Shown in pieces: positions 7,318 to 15,217 of a stretch of DNA of 23,948 nucleotides; positions within the stretch are counted from its first letter, which is position 1; each line of letters opens with the position of its first letter. Both the position numbers and the translations under genes were made by a program. Below the pieces are notes generated by a model that saw nothing but the letters and a program-made list of their open reading frames with translations, searched no databases and was not told the origin of the DNA. Origin of the DNA: CAYFJO01 sp964343305 (GTDB lineage Bacteria > Planctomycetota > Planctomycetia > Pirellulales > Pirellulaceae). The stretch is taken from the NCBI GenBank assembly GCA_964343305.1, contig CAYFJO010000139.1, forward strand, positions 1 to 23,948. The letters run 5' to 3'.

Positions 7318-10300
7318 ATGAATCCCATGAAGAACTCAGGAACTACAACGTGTTGCGTCTTACTATTGACCGCGATACTGTTTCAGGTCGCAGCCAGCGA
7401 CGAGGCGGCGGTTCGCGAGCAATTGCAACGCTCTCGAACGAAATACACGACGGCCGGTTCGTGGGAAAAGCGGCGAACCGATTTACGGGAAGAGTTTCTG
7501 AAGGGCGCACTCCTGTGGCCAATGCCAGATCGGCCGCCGCTCAAGGCCATTGTCCACAGCCGCCGCGAGTACGGCGACTACTCCGTCGAGAACGTCGCGC
7601 TCGAAACGCTCCCCGGTTTCTACTGCACCGGCAACCTTTATCGCCCACTTGGCCGCAAAGATCTTGGCCCGGCGATTCTTTGCCCGCATGGCCACTTCCG
7701 GCCGCTGGGACGCTTCCGCAAGAACCATCAAATCCGTTGTGCTCACTTCGCGCGGATGGGGGCGACGGTGTTCTCGTACAGCATGGTTGGGTGGCAGGAC
7801 TCGCGGCAAACCAAACACGATGATCCCCTCGTCCTCGCTTTGCAAACGTGGAATAGCATCCGCGTCGTTGACTATCTCACTGGTCTTGAGCGGGTCGATC
7901 CAAACCGCGTCGGCGTTACCGGAGCGTCTGGCGGCGGCACGCAGACGTTTTTCTTGTCGCTGGTCGACAGTCGCGTGAAGGCATCGGCGCCGCTGGTGAT
8001 TGTCTATCCGTGGTCCGCGCCGCAAGGATGCCGGTGTGAAGGTGGATTGCCCGTCATGCAGGCAGCGAGGACCAACGCGATCGAATTGGCTGCCGCGACT
8101 TCGCCTCGCCCACAACTCCTTATCTCGGTCGGCAATGATCCAACTCAAAACTTCCCCAAGCTCGGCTTCCCGTTCATTCAGCATATGTACGGCATTGCCG
8201 GCGCTGGGGAAAAAGTGCGTAACGTACACTTCGCCGACGAAGGACACGACTTTGGGCCGTCAAAACGGAAACTCGTATACAAGTTTATTGCGAAGCATCT
8301 CCAAATGGAGCCAAACCAGTTCGTTGCTCCCGATAAGACAAAGGCCGCGACGCTGTTAGAGGAAGACTTAACGAAAATCAAGATCGAATCACCCGAGCAG
8401 ATGGAAGTCTTCAATGCCAAGCATCCTCGTCCAGACCATGCCATTTCCGGCAGTGATGCTGTTGCCGCTGTTTTCAAGAGACATCTCCGCGAGCTGCGCG
8501 ATGCGACCGCGGCAAGAGCCAACGCCATCTCGGTCGGCGAAGCTCAGCTCGCCCAGTATTCCTTCAAACCCGCGGGTGCCGAAGACGAGGCCCTTCTATT
8601 CACGCCGGTTGGCTTCGACAAAGTCGGCGTGCCGAAAGTTGCATTGGGATCGGGCACGGGAACTCTCGAACTCGTCATCCTCGACAGGGCAACGGGCAAA
8701 CCAACTCGCTGTCGTGTCAACGTCATCGGTCCGGACGGCAATTACTACGAACCGGCAAACAGTGACCTCAAGCAACATAGTCTCACGGGCACATGGCCGA
8801 AATCCGGTTGGGGCAACCGCCAGGGCAAGGCTCCCGTCCGCTATCTCGGCCGCTTTTTCTATTCCAGTGGTATCGACCAAGTAATCGTTCCCAAGGGCGT
8901 CGTCCGCGTCGAGGTTTGGAAAGGTTTTGAATTTCGTCCGGCGACTGTAACAACGAGCGTCGCGGCTGGCGGTACGAGGCGGATCGAGATCGCTGTGGAG
9001 AAGACCGCATCGATGGTCGAGCATGGCTACTGGTCAGGCGACCCGCACATTCACATCCAGCGCCGTGACGAGGCCGACGAGTCGCGAATTCTCGATCTGC
9101 TGGCGGCCGAGGGCATTCGATTCGGCACGGTGCTCGCGTACAACCAGCCGGCCGGGCCCTACTCCGGCTTCATGAAAGCGATGGACTCGCCCCAGTTCCG
9201 TGGGCTTGGCAAACGATCGGTCGTGGCGCGCGACGGTCACGCGATACTGTCGGGACAAGAGTATCGTAGCGACGACTTTGGGCACATGAACCTACTGCTG
9301 CTCGATGAACTTGTGACACCCGGCCAATCGTACGACGCAAACAACTGGCCGCCGTTCGGTCATGTCGCCGCCGCCGCGCGCGAAGCGGGCGGTGTCGCGT
9401 TTTACGCTCACGGCGGCTACGCGAAAGAGATCTATGCCGACGTGGTGCAAGGCAACATCGACGGCGTGGAACTGCTCCAGTTTGGTGTCTATCGTGGGAT
9501 TGGATTAGTCGACTGGTACCACATGCTGAATGCGGGCTTTCGCGTACCCGCGGTTGGGGCATGCGACTATCCCGCCTGTCGCAAGCTTGGTGATTGCAAG
9601 ACATACGTGTGGAGCGATAAGCCGCTCGACATGGAAGCGTGGCTGCGCGGGATGGCCCGCGGCGAAAGCTTCTTCACGAGCGGACCGCTGTTGTTGCTGG
9701 AAGTCGATGGGAACCGGCCAGGTGCTCAAATTCTGAAGTCGGGCGCAGGGCCGCACTTGATCACGGTCAGTATTCGCGTTCGCTCGGAAGTCGCTCCAGT
9801 CACACACGTTCAATTGATCGCCAACGGCCGCGTCGTCCGCGAGATGAAAGTTCCCGCCAGTGTTGGCAAGGGCGGCTGGCTCGAACTCGAACAAACGATC
9901 CAGGTCGACGAATCGGCGTGGGTGGCGGCACGAGCTTATTCGCTGTCACGGCTCGGCACTCCCGATGCCGAATCGCACACTAATCCCGTCTACGTCTATC
10001 TCGACGGCCGCGCGCCGTATGAACAGTCTTCGCTCGACGCGCTCGTTACCGCGATCGATGAACAAATCGCGGTTCACAAGAAACGCACGTTTCCCGAACA
10101 AGCGAAAGTAATTGCCTACTTCGAGCACTCGCGCGACATCTTGATGATGATCCGCGCGGCTGGCCGCGTCGCAGCGACGGGACATCCGTCTGACATTGGC
10201 AAGACGATTGGCACGATTAACGACCCCGGCCGCCGCATGCACACGGACGAAGAGTTGAGAGCGCTGCTCAAACCTCAGCCGCCGAAACCAATGAAAGAGG

Positions 10301-13209
10301 TGCTTGCTTCGTTCGAGACGGTCGGTGGTTTCGAGATGCAACTCGTCGCCCGCGAGCCGCTGGTGAATGACCCGATCGCGGCGGCATTCGATGAAAACGG
10401 CAATCTGTTTGTGTGCGAGATGCGCGACTATCCGTTCAAACCTCAAGAGGGTCACGATCCGATCGGCACGTTGCGACTATTGAAGGACACGGACGGTGAC
10501 GGCGCATTTGACGAAAGCCACGTGTTCGCCGACAAGTTGTTATGGGCAGGTGGTGTTGCGCCGTGGAAGGGCGGTGTGTTTGTGGCGGCGGCGCCCGATA
10601 TTTGGTACTTGAAAGATACGGACGGCGACAATCACGCCGACGTGCGCCGCAAGGTCTACACCGGCTTCGGCACCGCAAACCAACAAGCGATGTTGAACAA
10701 TCTGACGTGGGGCTTGGACCACAAAATCTACGGCTCGACGGCCGGCAACGGCGGTTACATCCGCTATGTCGACAATTCAGGCAACTTCCCAGAACCGATT
10801 TCGGTCAGTGGCCGAGACTTCCGCTTCGATCCGGCGACGGGCGAGTTCGAGGTGATCACCGGTACCGTCCAATTTGGCAATACGTTCGATGATTGGGGCA
10901 ACCGGTTTCTGTGCAGCGAATCGCGGCCGCTGATGCACGCCGTGTTACCTCAGCGGTATCTCCAGCGCAATCCGCACCTGCCGGTCCCCAACACGATCCA
11001 CAACCTCGCTCCCGGCCCAGTGCCGATCTTCCGTATCAGTCCGCTGGAACGTTGGCGTATGATCCGCTCAAGTCGCCGCATTGCCGCCGGTGCACGTTCA
11101 CCCAACGCTGCGGGTGCCAGCCATCATGTGATCGACGCGGCTGCTGGCGTGACGATTTATCGGGGCGGAGCGTATCCCAAGCAGTATTACGGCAACGTCT
11201 TCATCGGCGGAGCACAAAGCAATTTGATCCACCGACGTGTCTTGAAACCGGACGGCGTGACGTTCAGTTCGTCACGAGCGGATAAAGGAGTTGAATTCGT
11301 GCGCTCGTCCGACAATTGGTTTCGACCAGTGAACTTCGTCAACGCACCGGACGGAACGCTCTACGTGATGGACATGAGCCGCGAGATTCTGGAGACAATC
11401 CACGTTCCGCTCGACGTCACAAAGTTCCTCGATTTCAAGAGCGGCCGCCAGCAAGGGCGGATCTATCGTTTGGCTCCACCGGCGTTCACCTATCCCAGTC
11501 CGCCTCGGCTCGGCGAGGCAAGAACAAACGAATTGGTCCAGGCACTTGCCAACCCGCACGGTTGGCAGCGCGAGACGGCTCATCGCCTGTTGTACGAGCG
11601 GCAAGACAAGGCGGCAGTCGCACCGCTTCGTACGTTGTTGTCGCATGACTCGCCACAAACTCGACTACATGCACTCTGGTCATTGCAAGGGCTCGCATCT
11701 CTCAGTGACGACGACTTGCGGCTTGCCCTGAGCGATTCGCACCCGACTTTGCGCCGGCACGCGATGCGATTGGCTGAACCCCGATTTGATCAGATGCCTG
11801 ACTTGCTGGACAAAACCATCGAGTTATCAAGCGATGAGAATGTCCGCGTTCGATTGCAAGCCGCGTTTTCGCTCGGCGAGTCCAAGAGTCCGCGTGCGGC
11901 GCAGGCTATGGCTCATCTTGCTCGTTCGTCGGCCAGTGACAAATGGGTGAGGACAGCCGTGTTGAGTTCCGCAAGTGGTCTGGCGGATCGGATGTTGGTC
12001 GAGCTGTTGAAGGACCGCGAGTTTGCCACGAGTTCCAGCGGAAGCACGATGCTCGCGCAACTTGCTACTGTCGTCGGTGCGCGCAGTCAACAAGCCGAAA
12101 TAAATCGCGTACTGGAAGAAATCGTAACGCATGAAGAGCTTCAACTTTCGTTACTGCAATCGCTCGCATCTGGGATGTTGGCGGGCGGCGGACGACTAGC
12201 AGCGTCGAAAGAGACTTCCCCACGAGTCGCCGCATTTTTGAAACGCATCGTCAATGAAGCACGCCAGACCGCCACGATGCAGTCGGCTGACGAGGCAGCG
12301 CGACGACAAGCAATCAAGCTGCTGGGCGTCGTGCCATTCGATCAATCTCGCGACGTGTTGGCAAAGCTGTTGAATGTCAGCGAGCCGGAGGCCGTCCAAC
12401 TCGATGCTATCCGGAGTCTCGCGACCTACTCCGACTCGGAGGTTGCCACAATTCTACTGGCGAGTTGGCCGAGTCAAACCCCGTCCGTACGGAAAGAAGT
12501 CATCGAAGCCTTGCTCGCTCGGCCAGAGCGAACGCGCGAATATCTTGCGGCCGTGAAGCGCGGCGACGCGTCAATTGCTCAACTTGATTTGACGCAACGT
12601 TCGTTGTTGCTGGAGCACGGAGACAAAGAGATACGAAGACTCGCGAAGGATTTACTGGGCGATGAAGCACCCGGCGCTCGCAGCACTGTGGTTAAAGAGT
12701 ACCAAGCATCGTTAGCCCTGAAGGGAGACATCACTCGCGGCGACAAGGTTTTTCGCGAGCAATGCGCGGCCTGCCATCGGCTCGGCAACATCGGCCATGC
12801 CACCGGACCGAACCTTGCTTCGTCTGCAACCCAGGACGCGCAAACGCTGCTTAAGCACATTCTCTCGCCGAATGAATACCTGCTGCCGAATTACGAGAAT
12901 TATTTGGTGGTTGATGTCGGCGGACGCATTTTCACCGGCATGCTCGCTTCACAGTCTGCGACTAGTGTCACCTTGAAGCGCGAAGAAAACAAGACGGAAA
13001 CAATCCTACGGGCGAATATCGAGGAGCTTAAGAGCACAGGTAAATCGCTGATGCCTGAAGGCCTTGAACAAAAGATCGACAAGCAAGCCATGGCCGATCT
13101 CATCACATTTCTTCAAGCCGCTCGATCCTCGACCGGCGACCCGCCACTCGACATCGGCACACTGCCCGGCTTGATTGAACCCGATCGAAAAGTTGGCGAC
13201 AATCGTTAG
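7318..13209 (+). CDS. Five-module exported fusion: alpha/beta-hydrolase, CehA/McbA metallohydrolase, PVC dehydrogenase, HEAT, heme domain
   Basis: One uninterrupted frame of 1963 residues with a signal peptide (ATG at 7318, or 7327). Residues of about 30-340 are an acetyl-xylan-esterase/dienelactone-hydrolase-like alpha/beta-hydrolase with nucleophile motif GASGGG (Ser204), candidate acid Asp274 and His310. Residues of about 450-560 look like a beta-rich linker domain. Residues of about 570-860 match the CehA/McbA branch of PHP metallohydrolases: SGDPHIH (His577, His579), GQEY..GHMN (Glu648, His656), YAHGG (His698) and ACDY (Asp750). From about 998 to 1390 there is a PVC-type membrane-bound dehydrogenase propeller (FETVGGFEMQLVAREPLVNDP..., ending GRIYRLAP). 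HEAT-like repeats run to about 1790, followed by a heme-binding domain with CAACH at 1816-1820. The last three modules in that order are a standard planctomycete architecture; the two hydrolase modules in front are the unusual part. Role inferred: periplasmic deacylation, hydrolysis and oxidation of a sugar-like substrate with electrons passed to heme. Confidence 0.88.
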   Translation: MNPMKNSGTTTCCVLLLTAILFQVAASDEAAVREQLQRSRTKYTTAGSWEKRRTDLREEFLKGALLWPMPDRPPLKAIVHSRREYGDYSVENVALETLPGFYCTGNLYRPLGRKDLGPAILCPHGHFRPLGRFRKNHQIRCAHFARMGATVFSYSMVGWQDSRQTKHDDPLVLALQTWNSIRVVDYLTGLERVDPNRVGVTGASGGGTQTFFLSLVDSRVKASAPLVIVYPWSAPQGCRCEGGLPVMQAARTNAIELAAATSPRPQLLISVGNDPTQNFPKLGFPFIQHMYGIAGAGEKVRNVHFADEGHDFGPSKRKLVYKFIAKHLQMEPNQFVAPDKTKAATLLEEDLTKIKIESPEQMEVFNAKHPRPDHAISGSDAVAAVFKRHLRELRDATAARANAISVGEAQLAQYSFKPAGAEDEALLFTPVGFDKVGVPKVALGSGTGTLELVILDRATGKPTRCRVNVIGPDGNYYEPANSDLKQHSLTGTWPKSGWGNRQGKAPVRYLGRFFYSSGIDQVIVPKGVVRVEVWKGFEFRPATVTTSVAAGGTRRIEIAVEKTASMVEHGYWSGDPHIHIQRRDEADESRILDLLAAEGIRFGTVLAYNQPAGPYSGFMKAMDSPQFRGLGKRSVVARDGHAILSGQEYRSDDFGHMNLLLLDELVTPGQSYDANNWPPFGHVAAAAREAGGVAFYAHGGYAKEIYADVVQGNIDGVELLQFGVYRGIGLVDWYHMLNAGFRVPAVGACDYPACRKLGDCKTYVWSDKPLDMEAWLRGMARGESFFTSGPLLLLEVDGNRPGAQILKSGAGPHLITVSIRVRSEVAPVTHVQLIANGRVVREMKVPASVGKGGWLELEQTIQVDESAWVAARAYSLSRLGTPDAESHTNPVYVYLDGRAPYEQSSLDALVTAIDEQIAVHKKRTFPEQAKVIAYFEHSRDILMMIRAAGRVAATGHPSDIGKTIGTINDPGRRMHTDEELRALLKPQPPKPMKEVLASFETVGGFEMQLVAREPLVNDPIAAAFDENGNLFVCEMRDYPFKPQEGHDPIGTLRLLKDTDGDGAFDESHVFADKLLWAGGVAPWKGGVFVAAAPDIWYLKDTDGDNHADVRRKVYTGFGTANQQAMLNNLTWGLDHKIYGSTAGNGGYIRYVDNSGNFPEPISVSGRDFRFDPATGEFEVITGTVQFGNTFDDWGNRFLCSESRPLMHAVLPQRYLQRNPHLPVPNTIHNLAPGPVPIFRISPLERWRMIRSSRRIAAGARSPNAAGASHHVIDAAAGVTIYRGGAYPKQYYGNVFIGGAQSNLIHRRVLKPDGVTFSSSRADKGVEFVRSSDNWFRPVNFVNAPDGTLYVMDMSREILETIHVPLDVTKFLDFKSGRQQGRIYRLAPPAFTYPSPPRLGEARTNELVQALANPHGWQRETAHRLLYERQDKAAVAPLRTLLSHDSPQTRLHALWSLQGLASLSDDDLRLALSDSHPTLRRHAMRLAEPRFDQMPDLLDKTIELSSDENVRVRLQAAFSLGESKSPRAAQAMAHLARSSASDKWVRTAVLSSASGLADRMLVELLKDREFATSSSGSTMLAQLATVVGARSQQAEINRVLEEIVTHEELQLSLLQSLASGMLAGGGRLAASKETSPRVAAFLKRIVNEARQTATMQSADEAARRQAIKLLGVVPFDQSRDVLAKLLNVSEPEAVQLDAIRSLATYSDSEVATILLASWPSQTPSVRKEVIEALLARPERTREYLAAVKRGDASIAQLDLTQRSLLLEHGDKEIRRLAKDLLGDEAPGARSTVVKEYQASLALKGDITRGDKVFREQCAACHRLGNIGHATGPNLASSATQDAQTLLKHILSPNEYLLPNYENYLVVDVGGRIFTGMLASQSATSVTLKREENKTETILRANIEELKSTGKSLMPEGLEQKIDKQAMADLITFLQAARSSTGDPPLDIGTLPGLIEPDRKVGDNR

Positions 13210-13240
13210 CACCGACCGAGGAGTAAGTGTCAGGTTTGTG

Positions 13241-13295
13241 GTAGCGGAATTCGCCAGAATTCCCGGTTTAAGGGAATTCTGGCGAATTCCACTAC
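13241..13295. repeat. Nested palindrome with four GAATTC sites
   Basis: Two 24-base arms (13241-13264 and 13272-13295) are inverted copies with a single mismatch (C13245 against A13291), separated by the 7-base loop GGTTTAA. Each arm is itself an inverted repeat, GGAATTC-GCCA-GAATTCC on the left and its reverse complement on the right. Four GAATTC sites therefore fall within 43 bp (13247, 13257, 13274, 13284). There is no following T-run, so it is not a textbook Rho-independent terminator. It lies 31 bp past the stop of the fusion gene and could still end transcription, or be a dispersed REP-like element. Confidence 0.8.
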
Positions 13296-13350
13296 GACAG
13301 ATAAGATGGTAGGTGTTTCATTACAGCGGTGAGGTGTGCATTCCTGGCGA

Positions 13351-15027
13351 ATGGCCGAGTTGCAAGCGTCCGAAGCAATAGGTCAACCCAAAGTCATGGC
13401 GATCGATTCTCAAGTCCAAATTGCGAAAGCAACAAAGCTCTACAAGTCGGGAAATGTGGCCGCGGCGGTGCGCCAGTTACACGTTGTGTTGCGTCACAAT
13501 CCTCGATCCGGCCCCGCTCTCCATCTGATGGGTGTCATGGCACTTGGCCAAGGAGAACTTGAGGTCGCAGCGGACTACCTATCTCGGGCAGTGAAATGTG
13601 AACCAAATAATGGCAAGTACATGGCAACGTTGGGCGATGCGTTAAACCAGTCCAAACGACTGGATGTGGCGCTGGAGTGCTACCGCAAGGCCGTGGCGTT
13701 GGGTGAAGACGGCGCAGGCATGCGTGTCACCCTGGCAAGTTTGTTGCAGAACATTGGGCGCAGTGACGAAGCCTTCGAACATTATCATGCCGCGCTGGAT
13801 TTTGAATCCGATTCGGTGACGGTGCTGTCACACTACGCCGACCTCTTGGAGAAAGTCCACCGGCTTGACGAATCCCGAGCAATCGCTGAGCGGGGCCTTA
13901 AACTTGATCCAACCGACCCCAGCCTGCATTTGATTTGCGCTCGTATCGAACGCCGCCAGTCGCAAGCCGAAGCTGCCACGGAGAGGCTTGGACAGCTCTT
14001 AACGTTCGACCATATCGAGCCGCATGCACCCGTGATTCACGCCGAATTGGGAGAACTGCTGGACTACCGTCGCGAGTTTGACGAAGCGTTCAAGCATTTT
14101 GAAGAGAGCAATCGCCTGGCCGCGCTTCAATTGGAGGATGACAGCCGCGGAGTAGATAAGAACAACTTCCGCCAACGCGTCGAGCAATTGCGAGATTGTT
14201 GCGGCCCCGGTTGGGCGGAATCGACCACCCAGTCGCCGCCGGCCCAGGAAGACGAGGTTCCCGCATTTCTCATCGGATTCCCCCGCTCCGGCACGACGCT
14301 GCTCGATCAGATTCTCGACAGTCATCCAGCCGTCCAAACACTTGAGGAGCGTCTCGTTGTGCACATGTTGCGCAGGAAAGTGCAGTCCATGGCAGGCGGT
14401 TATCCTGTGGCGCTGGCGGGACTCAGCCATGACGTTATTCACTCTTTACGTGACGTTTACGCACGGGTGGCCGCCTTCCATGTCGAGCGGCAACCGGGCA
14501 CGCTGTTCATCGACAAATTTCCCCTCAACATCATCGACGTGCCGTTGATATGGCGTGTTTACCCCAGCGCAAAGTTCATCGTGATGCTCCGCCATCCTTG
14601 CGATGTATGTCTGAGCTGTTTCATGAAACACTTCCACTTGAATGATGCCATGGCGAATTTCCTCACACTTGAAGATACGGCGACGAGCTACGCCAGTGTG
14701 ATGTCGCTGTGGCAGCAATACAAACGGGTGCTACCTATTCGCTACCAGGAGGTGCGCTACGAGGATCTGGTGAATGACATGCCCACGGAAGCAAAGCGGC
14801 TGTTGGAATTCTTGGGTCTTGGTTGGAACGATGCCGTGCTTCGCTTCAACGATCACGCTCGCCAGCGAACGAAGATCAATACTCCCAGCTACTCGCAGGT
14901 CACTCAGCCGCTCTATCGTCGAGCCATTGCTCGCTGGCAAAGTTACGCTTCCCAAATGGCGCCAGTGATGGATCACTTGTTGCCCTTCATCACTGCGTTT
15001 GGCTATGGTACAGAAGTCCAATCGTGA
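13351..15027 (+). CDS. TPR-sulfotransferase
   Basis: The protein has 558 residues from the ATG at 13351; GTG 13336 and ATG 13396 are alternative starts and none has a clear Shine-Dalgarno sequence. The N-terminal half is a run of tetratricopeptide repeats (YKSGNVAAAVRQLHVVLRHNP, RLDVALECYRKAVALG, RSDEAFEHYHAALDFES and others). The C-terminal half is a Sulfotransfer_3-type domain. It has the PAPS 5'-phosphosulfate loop GFPRSGTTLLDQIL at 309-322 and the 3'-phosphate motif LRHPCDVCLS with Arg414 and Ser422. The expected reaction is transfer of sulfate from PAPS to a hydroxyl on a protein or glycan, with the TPRs probably recognising the acceptor. No signal peptide or membrane segment is evident, so it probably acts in the cytoplasm or is membrane-associated. 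It is preceded by the palindrome and followed by exported beta-helix and esterase genes, which hints at, but does not prove, a sulfated polysaccharide context. Confidence 0.9.
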   Translation: MAELQASEAIGQPKVMAIDSQVQIAKATKLYKSGNVAAAVRQLHVVLRHNPRSGPALHLMGVMALGQGELEVAADYLSRAVKCEPNNGKYMATLGDALNQSKRLDVALECYRKAVALGEDGAGMRVTLASLLQNIGRSDEAFEHYHAALDFESDSVTVLSHYADLLEKVHRLDESRAIAERGLKLDPTDPSLHLICARIERRQSQAEAATERLGQLLTFDHIEPHAPVIHAELGELLDYRREFDEAFKHFEESNRLAALQLEDDSRGVDKNNFRQRVEQLRDCCGPGWAESTTQSPPAQEDEVPAFLIGFPRSGTTLLDQILDSHPAVQTLEERLVVHMLRRKVQSMAGGYPVALAGLSHDVIHSLRDVYARVAAFHVERQPGTLFIDKFPLNIIDVPLIWRVYPSAKFIVMLRHPCDVCLSCFMKHFHLNDAMANFLTLEDTATSYASVMSLWQQYKRVLPIRYQEVRYEDLVNDMPTEAKRLLEFLGLGWNDAVLRFNDHARQRTKINTPSYSQVTQPLYRRAIARWQSYASQMAPVMDHLLPFITAFGYGTEVQS

Positions 15028-15217
15028 GCCGGGTAGCTTGTTAAACTGTATTGCTTCCATGCAACGATCGGAGAATCTACTGATGCCCCAAACACAATTC
15101 CGCCAGGACCTGGTTCGCGAGCATCAGATTCCCGTCGTTTATCGACAACGGCTCGATCGAACCATTCGATCATTGGAGCTACACTGAACATCACAATCTA
15201 ACCTCGAGAGAACAGCC

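Noticed and set aside
15083..15187. Short plus-strand frame MPQTQFRQDLVREHQIPVVY... between sulfotransferase and beta-helix gene
   Set aside because: Thirty-four residues with no recognised homology and no clear translation signal.
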